Origin: Owenia fusiformis
Taxonomy: Eukaryota; Annelida; Polychaeta; Sabellida; Oweniidae
Length of the DNA stretch: 64,000 nt
Direction of reading: 5' to 3'
NCBI GenBank assembly: GCA_903813345.2
Contig: CAIIXF020000012.1
Span: 36,500,528-36,564,527 of the forward strand
Shown here in pieces: positions 11,556 to 23,555 of the stretch. Numbering within the stretch: position 1 is the first letter of the stretch; each line of letters begins with the position of its first letter. A program made the position numbers and the translations under genes. A model generated the notes under the pieces. The model was given only the letters and a program-made list of their open reading frames with translations, ran no database searches and had not been told where the DNA came from.

Positions 11556-11740
11556 AAATTCAATGCAGCAAAAGGTCCTCTTATATCAACTTTGAGTGTA
11601 AACTTTGTGTGGTTCGGCCACCTCATGACATCAGAGTTGATGTTGTATGTCAAGTCTATATATCTCCCCTGAGCGACGACCATCACTGAAGAGATTAGTA
11701 CAGCAGTACGGTAAATCACATTGTTATCTACGATACCCAT
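11556..11740 (-). CDS. First exon of a cyclase-family (isatin hydrolase-like) gene, partial
   Basis: Reading on the minus strand from ATG at 11740 (context AAAATGG), the product starts MGIVDNNVIYRTAVLISSVM, a signal-peptide-like hydrophobic stretch ending near VVAQG. It is followed by RYIDLTYNINSDVMRWPN, the N-terminal pattern of the cyclase/putative polyketide cyclase family (metal-dependent hydrolases including kynurenine formamidase and isatin hydrolase), and RGPFAALN. The frame runs into a consensus GTAAGT donor at 11555-11551, leaving two bases of a split codon. The expected next exon, with a His-Gly-Gly-Thr-His metal-binding motif, was not found between 1 and 11550. The gene may continue outside the window, or this is a stranded exon. 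The family call rests on about 35 residues recognised by eye. Confidence 0.55.
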
Positions 11741-13074
11741 TTTAACTATCAAGGCGGCTACACAGACTTGTTATTACAGAAGCAGATCTAGGTTAAACTG
11801 AGTTATATTTTTGAGGCTGGCACGTTGGTTAAGTGGATGAACCATTATTTAAGAACCAATCGTATCTTCTTCAAGCATGCAACCCTTAGAGAAACTAATG
11901 TCAATAGTTATCTGATTTAGTTATTGCTTTGGGGATGATCCTGAAGATTTTTGGGATAACAAAATAGAGTTTCCCTCGTAACGGATGCGCCAAAGTTCAA
12001 AGTTACTTATTTCTTCCGCATAGTTTTAGCCTTTTAGATGTTAATTATATATGTTATATTTAAGTTCTACTTTTAATATGTGTATATATTTAAGAGTACA
12101 CCAGTCATAAGGAAAACAAACCCCAACTATCCCGAAAAATGAGCACACTATGTAGACTGTGTGCTATACGAAGCGATGCGGGTGATATTTCACAAACTAA
12201 AACATGTCGGTTGCTCAATTATACCCATAGATGTGTACAGGATCCCTGATAAGGGAAATGTGTCAATAGGCCACGGCGTTTCATTCTATACGGACACATC
12301 AAGCAATAATACACTTTACAAGCAAAACATTGAAATTGCTGCTGTTAAACAGTTTAAACAACAATTATTCAATATCGGTGATCCTGATGACCTATCAATA
12401 CAAATTATATTTGCAATTTGAAAGTCAAAGGGTTTCCTTGCAATTTTACACAAAATGGGAAATATTGAAAGAAAATGTTGTACCTCTAAATAAGTGGCCT
12501 AAAGTAACGGATATCCACACCCCTTGTAGGAATAAACACATATCCGACAAATGTTTTAATTTTCAAAAGTCATGAACACATGAAGTTCATGACTTCCAAA
12601 ATTCAAAAATCATTTATATCGATTGGTCATTTGATCACCAATACTAAACAGTATATTAAAGCGGGAGTTTTAAATTTGTTGGCACTTGGCACTTTTGCTT
12701 TGGAAAAAGGATGGATTTTAGTGCATTGTTACAGAATGAAGTACACATTGACAAATTCCCTTTTATTTTACACAAAATGGGAAATATAGATCGAAAATGT
12801 TGTAGCTCTAAATAAATGGCGGGTTGAATATAATTGAGTACTCGACATGTCTTAGTTCATGAAATATCACGAATTCAAATTCAAAATTAACTGTTATACT
12901 AAAACAAGCACCGTGCGAATATGATATCTGCACAGCTTGCAAAGTCTCCATAGGGTGTATCTACGTGGAAATAAATGGTTGTTCCCTCACAAGCGATCAT
13001 TTCGCCAGCCTGAGAAGGTCAATCTAAACTGAAAAAAGTTGTAAGCAGGTTTAGCTCATACATGTACAAGGGCC
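11741..13074. other. No gene seen; one 65-bp direct duplication
   Basis: 12449-12505 and 12763-12820 share TTTTACACAAAATGGGAAAT and AAAATGTTGTA(C/G)CTCTAAAT. An 86-codon frame at 12161-12421 has no recognisable family features and no supporting splice context. Confidence 0.5.
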
Positions 13075-13076
13075 GA

Positions 13077-13709
13077 TCAAAATGTTTCTTACCGTTGGCT
13101 CTAGATTTTATAATAAAAGGAGTTGGATGCTCAAACTTTTACATAAGACAGGGTAGTAAGTTTGCTTGAGACTGTCTGAGTTTCATCTAAATTGATTCAT
13201 TGGTAGTGACACAGAGTCAACACATATTTTCAATGATTGAATTAGGTGGAGCGGCGTTTTTTATAAAGAATTGTGCCAAGCTGCAGTTTTGGAAATTTCT
13301 GGCACGAAGAAGTCTCATCTTTCAACAGACTGTAGTTTAATCATGTTTAATTAGTTTTTCTGCTATTATTCATTCTCATTCAAAATATTCAACCCAAGTT
13401 GCAATGCACTTCCGATATCTGTCCACTCGATCCAAAGACACATGTTTAAGGCCTTCGTATGAGAGGTTTGAAACGAGGTCGGTAAATTTCCAGAAGCACA
13501 ACTCGGCAGATATTTTATATATAACGCTGCTCCACCTAACTCTGTCATTGAAAATATGAATTGACTCTGTGTCACTACCAATAGACCAATTTATATGAAA
13601 CTCGTTTCAAGCAATCTAACTATCCTGTCTCATGTTAAAGTTTGAGCTTCCAACTCTTCTTATTATAAAATTGAGAGCCAACGGTAAGAAACTTTTTGAT
13701 CGGCCCTTG
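13077..13709. mobile_element. TA-flanked inverted-repeat element, Tc1/mariner-like
   Basis: CAAGGGCCGATCAAAATGTT at the left and its complement at 13690-13709 are each flanked by TA (13075-13076 and 13710-13711), the target duplication typical of Tc1/mariner. The inverted arms are about 230 bp. On the minus strand near 13373-13440, a short frame reads VDRYRKCIATWVEYFE then stop, resembling the C-terminal end of mariner transposases, so a degraded transposase tail may be present. This is inference from a short match. Confidence 0.65.
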
Positions 13710-13711
13710 TA

Positions 13712-14361
13712 CTTCAACATTTGATTTCTTCAGCATCAGGTTTTAATTATTCAATTTTTTAATTCAACTGTTATACCAGTATGCCATCTGCTACTTTGTT
13801 TCAAAGTCTGCTACTTCAATACTTTATTTGCCACCTTGGTTAAAGGTCAAATCTTCATGAAGCATGGAATATGTAAGAAATAGCCCAGATCTCAACTGCG
13901 TTGAACATACGGGTTCAATTAAATATGAAAGAAAGGGTAGAGGAATTAGTGAGAGAGCCTCTTGAAAAGAGATACAGTAATGATGTATTATTGAAGAATG
14001 TTAAGAAAAGTATTATGCAATTCTAGCACGCGTGACTACACCTTTTTAATCTTTAATTTTAATCTTAATTGAAATCATATCTATTGGGACTATATCACGC
14101 ATCGGCGGATGTACAATTATCGCTAACCGAAGCACAATTTGACCTTTGGATCTCTTGCTGGATTAGAGTGGTTACCATGCTAACTATTAACAATTAGCTG
14201 TATGTCTGCTGAATCATGTGATACAAAATTGAAATATCACGGGTAACTGCAGAATCAAATTGTCTTTGCAATGGGATATGACATATCATTTAAAATTAAG
14301 TACTTATTTCTGTAGAGGGGGTTGCTGTTGCTTTTGACACCCTGTATACGTAACGTACATG
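13712..14361. other. No gene seen
   Basis: AT-rich DNA between two TA-flanked elements; no frame of interest. Confidence 0.5.
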
Positions 14362-14363
14362 TA

Positions 14364-15185
14364 CACTCCCCTCCATAAGTTTGGCAACCTTTTTTCCCCC
14401 ATTGAACAACGTGTTGAAGCCTCTTTACGTTTGAATTTTTATTTACTTAACCGGCTATGGAATAACTTATAGTATTGATGGAAACGTAACTTGACTTTAT
14501 TTCCCATACCTCCAAATTTTCTCATTTTTTTCCTCAATTACAATAGGTCGAAAATTTATGATAAATTTGATGAATTTTTGAAAATCGTCATTCCCATGTT
14601 AACCAATGGGAAATGGAAGGTTCGGGGCAAATCAGAAATCAGGATATCTTTTTCAGTAAAAGATTCAGCAAAAAATATTTTTATAAAGAAAATTGAATTG
14701 TCTAACTTTTTTGAACACTAAGTGTTTAGTTTATTTGACGAATATTAGAGTAACAGTGCTTCAAAGTCATTTTTGGAAATAATTTTTCGCCTCCTGTGTT
14801 ATTCCAATGGGAGAGGTTTTTTGAAAAACAATTCTGACTTTAAAGCAAATTCAATTGCCTGCCTAACTCGTATTTTTTGCAAGGACTCGGATATATGGAT
14901 ATTCTGTCATATGACTTGCGGCAAACCTACCATTTCCCATTGGTTAACATGAGAATGTCGATTTTCAAAAATTCATCAAATTTATCGTCAATTTTCGACT
15001 TATTGTAATTGAGGATGAAAAAATTGAGAAAATTTGGAGGTATTGGAATTGGAGTCAAATAACGTTTCCATCAATAGTATAAGTATTTTCATCGCAGGTT
15101 AAGTAAATAAAAATTCAAAGGTAAAGAGGCTTTAACACGTAGTTCAATGGGGGAAAAAAGGTTGCAAAACTTATGGAGGGGAGTG
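14364..15185. mobile_element. TA-flanked inverted-repeat element with CACTCCCCTCC ends
   Basis: The left end CACTCCCCTCCATAAGTTT and its complement at the right are each flanked by TA. The arms are about 300 bp and contain CCCATGTTAACCAATGGGAA, a sequence shared with the element at 63021-63787. A 76-codon frame in the left arm is not a transposase. Confidence 0.75.
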
Positions 15186-16379
15186 TATGTTTGTAAGTAA
15201 AGTGTAAGTTAGGGATTAAAATCATGTTTCGATACATCTATATATATTCACTTGTAAACTACCTTCTATGAATCCTGCACGAATACTGAAGGCTGGATTC
15301 ATTTGTAAAGTATCTTTCATATGAACCTAGTTCAACGTCGTTAAACTCAATAACGGCGTTCTTTATTATTAGGAATTTTCTTGGGGCCATTATTGAGTTT
15401 AACCTCCTTACTATTCTTTCCTTTGATGCAAGTTCTGAATCCATCGAAACTGTAACGACCCTCACTCTGCATGGTAAGTGCAAAAGGTATTGGTAGCGTT
15501 AAAGGGTTGATGAGTGAGTGGAAGAATCGTCACATTATTACCGGGTCCGTGTTATGATTGTTTATGCTCTCGAGGGTTTTACAGACATGACTGGTTGAAT
15601 GGCAAAATGGCTGAATATGTCGCACTGCGACATAAAACATACACCTAACTGACAAAACAGATGATTTAGTTTAAATATAAATGAAAACATGATTATGGGT
15701 TTATTTACAATATGATTACAAAGTGAGTATAGTAATTATGACAATAACACACATAGTGTGGAAATATGTATATATATGAATTAAAGTTCTGATATTGTGA
15801 CACATGGATGATATATGGTGCAGCGTTACTCAATGGCAACGGGTACCCATATTCAAGGATTATGCACAAAGGTGGATCGTTATGCAACTAAGATCCCTGA
15901 AATGTGGTTACGATAATATACATAGTATTTCCTATCAAGTACAATACATACTCAAGTAAGATTACATAATTACCAAGAATCTGATACTGCAATTACACAT
16001 TATTGAGCTCATATTCACAAATCCTACATTAACTACACATATAACATACAATACTTTCATCTGGGAGAGTGTGTGACACAACTGGTGACCAAATAAACAT
16101 ACATAGTAATATGTATTACCATGACTTTGCAACAACCTTTGACAATGAGAACAACAACTGGCACCTTGGAGTGTACGACATGACGCAAAGAACCGAATTA
16201 CAACCACTGACAAAATGTAAGACCGACTAAAAATATCAACGTAACATTACGTATTCACAAGCTTGGGTGAAACATACCAAATAATGACTATAACAATAAC
16301 TTGTACATTTAATTCAACATACCAATTAGTGATAACAATGTTTACATGACTGCTCATTATGCAACATGCTAGGAAAATT
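15186..16379. other. No gene seen; a short gaatcctgcacgaatcctgaaggc repeat at 15265-15330
   Basis: The 15265-15330 stretch (GAATCCTGCACGAATACTGA, GGATTCATTTGTAAAG) recurs in tandem at 26575-26765. The rest is AT-rich without recognisable genes. Confidence 0.5.
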
Positions 16380-16680
16380 AATGTCATATAACATGTGGGT
16401 GCAATCACATGACATGGATATACATGTCACGCAACAAGTGGGCGCCTGCTATGAAACATGCCGACGCGTACTACATGACATATGGGTGCAATTACACATC
16501 ATGTGGGTACATGCTATGTAACAAGTGGGTGCATGTTATGTAGTAAGTGATCAATCATGAACATGAGTAAAACTGTATACCCAAGTTGGTAGTAGTACAT
16601 CACCAACTTATAATATTCCATGACACAACATAAGGGTGGGTGCAACAACTTGTATTCCCTTTGGTAATATTGGGTGCAAC
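16380..16680. repeat. Degenerate short repeat of acatgtgggtgca
   Basis: Words such as ACATGTGGGTGCAAT, ACAAGTGGG(T/C)GC and CATGACATATGGGTGCAATT recur every 30-60 bp. Low-order repeat, no coding. Confidence 0.55.
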
Positions 16681-16993
16681 AAATTGTATCTCCCTAGGGT
16701 GGCTTTGGGGAAAGCCATACATGCATACAGTATATAAATTATAGTACGACCTTAACGCAACGATACAATAAAACCGACACTCCAACCATCGATAAACAAT
16801 AGAACAGTTCAAGTTCAAAACTAGTATCAGGCTAGACCATAAACTAGGGTTCCATTAGGGTTTAACTCAACACCATCATCTATCTGATACTAACTGTTGC
16901 CCAACAGTAAGACTTGAACTCCATAAGCCAACTATATACAAGCGAGACATTACGTAACATACAACTGCACAGGGTAGTTTGCAGTGTACCAAA

Positions 16994-17072
16994 ACATGAT
17001 CAATTTGGGTATTGATCATCAACAATGAGGTGAACTGACATGATCAAACTGGGTATTGATCATCAACAATGC
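16994..17072 (+). repeat. Tandem duplication of a 46-bp word
   Basis: ACATGATCAA(T/A)(T/C)TGGGTATTG plus ATCATCAACAATG occurs twice back to back. The unit includes the small palindrome TTGATCATCAA-like centre. Confidence 0.7.
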
Positions 17073-18031
17073 AAACCAAATCTAGGTCAAATAATTCCCA
17101 TATGCTTTTTAGCATTAACAAGTCAAATCCAAATCCAAATGTAATACTTGCCAATTTGTCACACTCGATATACATAGAGTGCACACAGCTTGAAATGAGG
17201 TGTAGGGTGTCCATCCACATGAGGTATTTGCATCAGCATATGAGTGGTTGGTGGTTGGTGGTATATGTAGTTCGCCATTTGACAGACGTGCTGACATTTG
17301 CAAGTGATGCGGGAGGGGTGAACCTCAAACTTCAAGCCTGATTCGGGGGTCAGACTTCGTGCAAATCCTGTTGTAATCACCTCATGTGGACGGACGACTT
17401 ACTGGTGTAAATCGTGAGACAGTTTAGACACCTCGACGGTCAACAATAGCGACATTTTGAGTGAAGATAGCGGAGCAAATCACGAATGATTTACTCGAAA
17501 AACATAAGATGGCTACCTGTCTTCTGCGCACGCGCAGCGCCTTACATAAATTACGAACTTATGTAAATCCACAAAAACGGCCATAACTTCGCCAATACGG
17601 GACCGATTGCTAAGTTTAAACTACCTATAGAGAGCTTAATTTACGTATTATGTGCATATCCTACTAGATTAATTGTAAAACATAGTAAACAGGGTGAAAT
17701 TTAGACCAGAAAACTACGACAGTAACCTTGACCTTTTTACGTCAAAAGTACGAACGGAACTAAGAATAGTTCGAGAATTACGCCAAAAGTACGAACGGGA
17801 GCAACAATATCCACAAATTACTAGAATAGGACACTTTAGTGGATAATAACGATCTAAACATGTATGTGAATATATAAACAACATTAAGTGAAACCCAACA
17901 GTGGTGAGACATCGAACTGACAGTACTGAATATCAGCAAACAAATAAGTAAATCTGTTGGGTTATCACAAAACCATTTTTCCGCGATAACGTGAAACTGA
18001 TACTTGACAATAATATAAAAACACATAACAT
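17073..18031. other. No gene seen
   Basis: Contains only short overlapping frames on both strands. A 146-codon minus frame (17778-18218) crosses into the inverted-repeat element and matches no family I recognise. Confidence 0.45.
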
Positions 18032-19310
18032 CACTGGGGAGTATCGTGATGCAACAACACCGTGTTGTTGCATCAAGATGGCCAGACTTCCGGTGATAGA
18101 TTTTCGTACGATATTTTGTTTCCCCAATTAAACCCATTTCTAGGACGAGTTGCTCAATAACCATACACGTGCAGTTAGCGCACGATCTATATTTAAAGAA
18201 ACTGTCATTAGTATACATGTACCATCACCAAGAAGCAATAAGTTCACGGTTTTAGTTTCTCACTATTGATGCAACAACGCCAAACCGAAGATGCAACAAC
18301 ACTCGTCTAGATTTGAGCAATGATGCAGCAACACCAATTAATAGTATAATTTCAGAAAACCATAAATCTCGAGAGGAACAGATTTTTAAATGCTACTACC
18401 TGTATTGCAACACCGTTACCCATCACCCATATTTGCGTTCTTCTCAAAGCATTAAAAATACACGTCCTGCGGGCGAAGATCCTTTATATGTATTTTCAAA
18501 AATTTATACTTTTAAATATTATAATGTACTGGACGTTGTTCTATAACATAGTTCAATTGCCTTTAACATGGCAAGCTTTAGTAACCCAATCTATTTTCAT
18601 AAACAACTGTTCCATAGCTTGATGACCCTGACTCCAGTTAGTATCATTCAAAATGGTGGACAAACATCTTTCGTTCTCGGTAAACATGATGAGCTATTGG
18701 AAATTATCTGTCATCCATCTGTGGAACAGTGATAAACTAGTAGATGTACGTTACAACTGTTTATCAAATTATAACTAAAACAGTTTAACTGTGACATTCG
18801 TGAGCTTATGTTGATGGGATGATTGCTTCATCTATGATATAATATGATATGATTCTTTATTTCCTCCAATTTGGAGAGCCAACGTTTAAAAACGTCTAAT
18901 TGACTTTATTAGAGAGGCCGTTTAGCTACACGTTTAATGGAAATCTTGCACGACGCACATGTAGAATTATTGCTCTCTTTGGATTCCTTCTCTCCGACTG
19001 AGTAAAAAGGTAAACAAAAGTGATAAGATTAAGGGCCCAAAAAGGTAAATTGATAGGGGTACAGTTATCCCAGATATCCCGGGTCCTCGGGAAATATCAT
19101 ATTGTCTCTCGGAATAAAACCAATATTGAATCCCTCTCAGTAAATAACCTTTATATAATAGCATTGTATAACTGCAATATCATTAAACCAACACTCATCC
19201 TATACAACTCTTGAGAACGATGTACAACTCCTGGATAGCGTAAACTCCCAAGCAGCGTACACAACTCTTCAACTTGATATATGACATCATACTTTGGATG
19301 GGATAACAAA

Positions 19311-19675
19311 GGATATACAATATACAATTGTAGACCTCTCTTGAGGTCAACTGGCAAAATTGTATACCGATACTGTAATCCTTGAAAGTTCGGAGGTCGA
19401 GATCAACAGTACTCTCAGGGTTTACTGTTGAGGTATACACTTTGGCCAGTTGACCGAATAGAGAGGTTAACAATTGTTTGTTAGTCCGAAGAATATAATA
19501 ATTTTAAGGATATAATATACAATTGTAGACCTCTCTTAAGGTCAACTGGCAAAATTGTATACCGATACTGTAAACCTTGAAAGTACTGTTGATCAAGACC
19601 AGAGGTCGAGGACACTTTTGCCAGTTGACCGAAAAGATAGGTTAACAATTGTTCTGTTAGTCCGAGTAAACTAAT
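19311..19675 (+). repeat. Two direct copies of a 190-bp unit with internal inverted arms
   Basis: Copies at 19311-19500 and 19508-19675 share TACAATTGTAGACCTCTCTT, GGTCAACTGGCAAAATTGTA and GTTAACAATTGTT. Inside each copy, GGTCAACTGGCAAAA faces TTTTGGCCAGTTGACC, so each unit could fold into a hairpin. Confidence 0.75.
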
Positions 19676-19967
19676 AATACACATATAGACGACAATAATC
19701 AATCGGCATGGCTTCATTTCACAACCTTTACTCCGAACCACGTTAGCAATATTTTTTTTAGAAAATCTGGAGACAGTGCAAATAGCTTAACTCTGTATTT
19801 GGCACATCACGGCGTTCTCGTTAGTGAATTAATGTTAATTTTTAGTTTCTTTTTGTATTTTTGCTATACTTGTCGCCCATTAAAGTCATTTTCATCAACG
19901 TTTACAAAATGTCCGTCTTCCATGTTTTTTTGTGACGTCATGAAACTTTAAATTTTTTCAGAAGTAG

Positions 19968-20125
19968 CGGTCAACAGTACCTAGTAGCGGTCAACAGTAC
20001 ATAATTTTGACCACTAATCACCCAATCAGAATCGAGTATTTCAGTTGAGGTACTAACAATACATTTTGTTGACCGCTCATCAACCAATTAGAATTGAGTA
20101 TTTCAATTGAGGTACTAACAACACA
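19968..20125 (+). repeat. Short direct repeats with ggtcaacagtac and gagtatttca
   Basis: GTAGCGGTCAACAGTAC occurs twice (19964-20000). An AGAATCGAGTATTTCAGTTG / AGAATTGAGTATTTCAATTG pair follows about 60 bp apart, each ending GAGGTACTAACAA. Confidence 0.7.
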
Positions 20126-21042
20126 AAAAGACTGATATCTGTTGTCTTTCCAAAATGGGAGCCAGGACTTGTATAGATGGCAGTTAACTACTAGGTTGTT
20201 CTCCACAACTGGCTCATTGGTTTATGTGTAAATATTGCTGTTTTGAAACTTCAAATTCTCTCTATATATCAAATAAATATCATATTTTCCTTCATCATTA
20301 TTTACAAACATGTTTTAAGATTCAAAATTAGAAGTTTTGGATATTTTCAATAAAATTTATTTTGGGAGATTTTTGTAACATTTTTTACATGTTAAAGTAT
20401 GCTATTAAACCTACTGAATTTTATGCCATCTATTGACAGTCCTGAAGGCCATTATATTAGTTATTTGTAAGCAATTTCCATACGGTAAATCAATTTAATT
20501 TAGAAAATGTATAATCTTTATTTTTCAGATACAATATCAATGAGATTGCCTCCCGGGGATTCTGTACTTTATTTAGTTGGCCTTGTATATCCTTTTAGCT
20601 TTGATATAGACAAAGAAACCAAACAAAATACGTTTCGTTCATGGACCACTGACTCACGCGTTTTATTCATGTCCCGACCTACACCTGTAAACAGAACATA
20701 AAACAGGTTCTCTTGTTGTTCAATGATACATTATATTGGCGTTTTTGCATCAGCACATTGGTGTTGTTGCATCATCGATAAGAAACAGAGTGGTGTTGTT
20801 GCATCAATAGTGAGGAATTAAAACCACGAATTAATCGCTTCTTGATGATGCTACATGTTTTCCAATGACAGTTTTTTAAAATATAGACCATGCGCTAACT
20901 GCATGTGTATGATTATTGAGCAACTCGTCCAAGAAATGGGTGTAAATTGGGAAAACAAAACATCGTACGAAAATCTATCACCGGAAGTTTGGCCATCTTG
21001 ATGCAACAACACGGTGTTGTTGCATCACGATACCCCCCAGTG

Positions 21043-21628
21043 ACACAATATTTTTGTGTTAAATGTTCATTTATATGAGTAAAATGAGGCTACACTTACC
21101 AATCTCTAAAGTGACATTTCCGCATGTCCGTCATTGTGTCTGTTCCTCTGAGTGTCCCGGATCGTAAAATTAAACTACCAGCGAAACGAAATTGTTGTCA
21201 AATAGATTGATAATTATTATCGCGATTACTCGGGATAAAAAGATCAATTTTGAGGATAACAGGTATTTTTGATTAACTTATATAGCGCGTGTATACACGC
21301 AAAATAGTTATTAATTGCAAACCCACTGTTCGTTAATGCAGTGCCGTGATGACGGTTAATTCCTGAAACGATTTGCAATTTCGATGTTACCGAAACTGAC
21401 CGACATTTCCGTCATATTCCAAACCTGTCTCCAATATTTTCGTTATTATGCATCAATAGGGTCTAAGGGGGATACGGGACGGGGTGTATGTGTTTATAAG
21501 GTATGTATGCATGTTTGAATCACATTCTTTGTGTAATATTGCCATGTTTTCAGGGTTTAATTTATTCTGCTTGTCGAAACCTGCTGAACGATTAAATTAA
21601 CGCATCAAAGGCAAAATGGTCATGGAGG
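21043..21628. other. No gene seen
   Basis: Single-copy-looking DNA without a recognisable frame. Confidence 0.45.
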
Positions 21629-21734
21629 TTAGACCTAGCCGGGCTAGCTATGGCCAATAGGGTACCTCTAGCAAACTGAAAACAATCTGCTTCTCCATTG
21701 ACTCCTATGTTAAATCACTTACACATTGCATTTT

Positions 21735-23555
21735 TTCTGTAAGATTGTTGACAATCTGCAATCTGAATTGCAATCTGTTCTATACTTCTCTCTCAATGTT
21801 ACAATGTGCAGATTGTTGCAATGTGTGCAATCTGCAATCTGGATTGTACAATCTGTTTTATACTTCTCTCAGAATGGCCAACAATCTTAACAATGTTAGC
21901 AATGTTGCAATGTGCAGATTGTTGCAATGTGTGCAATCTGCAATCTGGATTGTACAATCTGTTTTATACTTCTCTCAGAATGACCAACAATCTTAACAAT
22001 GTTAGCAATGTTGCAATATGCAGATTGTTGCAATGTGCGCAAACTGCAATCTGGATTGTGCAATCTGTTTTATACTTCTCCTTTCAGAATGACCAACAAT
22101 CTTAACAATGTTAGCAATGTTGCAATGTGCACATTGTTGCAATGTGTGCAAACTGCAATCTGGATTGTGCAATCTGTTTTATACTTCTCCTTTCAGAATG
22201 ACCAACAATCTTAACAATGTTAGCAATGTTGCAATGTGCACATTGTTGCAATGTGTGCAATCTGCAATCTGGATTGTACAATCTGTTTTATACTTCTCTC
22301 AGAATGACCAACAATCTTAACAATGTTAGCAATGTTGCAATGTGCAGATTGTTGCAAAGTGTGCAATCTGCAATCTAGATTGTGCAATCTGTTTTATACT
22401 TCTCCCCTCAGAATGACCAACAATCTTAACAATGTTAGCAATGTTGCAATGTGCAGATTGTTGCAATGTTGCAATGTGCAGATTGTTGCAATGTGTGCAA
22501 ACTGCAATCTGGATTGTACAATCTGATTTGTACTTCTCCCCTCAGAATGGTCAACAATCTTAACAATGTTAGCAATGTTGCAATGTGAAGATTGTTGCAC
22601 AATTGATATGTGCAAACTGCAATCTGGATTGTACAATCTGTTTTGTACTTCTCGTCTCAAAATGGCCAACAATCTTAACAATCTTAGAAATGTTGCAATG
22701 TACAGATTGTTGCAATATGTGCAAACTGCAATCTGGATTGTACAATCTGTTTTATACTTCTCTTAGAATGGCCAACAATCTTAACAATGTTAGCAATGTT
22801 GCAATGTACAGATTGTTGCAATGTGTGCAAACTGCAATCTGGATTGTACAATCTGTTATATACTTCTCCCCTCAGGATGGTCAACAATCTTAACAATGTT
22901 AGCAATGTTGCAATGTACAGATTGTTGCAATGTACAGATTGTTGCAATGTGTGCAAACTGCAATCTGGATTGTACAATCTGTTTTATACTTCTCCTTTCA
23001 GAATGGCCAACAATCTTAACAATGTTAGCAATGTTGCAATGTGCACATTGTTGCAAAATGTGCAAACTGCAATCTGGATTGTACAATCTGTTTTATACTT
23101 CTCCCCTTAGAATGGTCAACAATCTCAATAAACAATCTTAACAATCTAAGCAATGTTGCAATGTGCAGATTGTTGCAATGTGTGCAAACTGCAATCTAGA
23201 TTGTACAATCTGTTTTATACTTCTCCCCTCAGAATGGTCAACAATCTTAACAATGTTAGCAATGTGCAGATTGTTGCAATGTGTGCAAACTGCAATCTGG
23301 ATTGTGCAATCTGTTTTTACTTCTCGTCTCAAAATGGTCAACAATCTCAACAATCTTAGCAATGTTGCAATGTGCAGATTGTTGCAATGTGTGCAATCTG
23401 CAATCTGGATTGTGCAATCTGTTTTATACTTCTCTCAGAATGGTCAACAATCTTAACAATGTTGCAATGTGCAGATTGTTGCAATGTGTGCAATCTGCAA
23501 TCTGGATTGTGCAATCTGTTTTATACTTCTCTCAGAAAGGCCAACAATCTTACTC
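21735..23555 (+). repeat. Minisatellite, 106-109-bp unit, about 17 copies
   Basis: Unit: CAACAATCTTAACAATGTT, AGCAATGTTGCAATGTGCAG, ATTGTTGCAATGTGTGCAA, CTGCAATCTGGATTGTACAA, TCTGTTTTATACTTCTC, TCAGAATGG. Successive starts at 21885, 21991, 22100, 22209 and 22315 give periods of 106, 109, 109 and 106; the 3-bp change is CTC/CTCCTT before TCAGAATG. Many small frames across it are period artefacts. Related units lie inverted at 26030-26515. Confidence 0.95.

Larger units (their letters stand above)
18032..21042. mobile_element. 3-kb inverted-repeat element with gatgcaacaac motifs
   Basis: Left end CACTGGGGAGTATCGTGATG and right end CATCACGATACCCCCCAGTG are complementary. The inverted arms run about 18032-18290 and 20780-21042. 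Each arm holds a near-perfect 27-bp palindrome, GATGCAACAACAC-N-GTGTTGTTGCATC (18048-18074, 21000-21026), and more copies of GATGCAACAAC follow inside both arms (18270-18335, 20748-20805). CACTG ends are reminiscent of the CACTA/EnSpm group, but I see no clear target duplication and no transposase. Confidence 0.7.

Noticed and set aside
12161-12421. 86-codon + ORF as a possible exon
   Set aside because: No recognisable domain, and no in-phase neighbouring exon found.
17778-18218. 146-codon minus-strand ORF
   Set aside because: It straddles the edge of an inverted-repeat element, resembles no known family, and its partner sequence in the other arm is interrupted.
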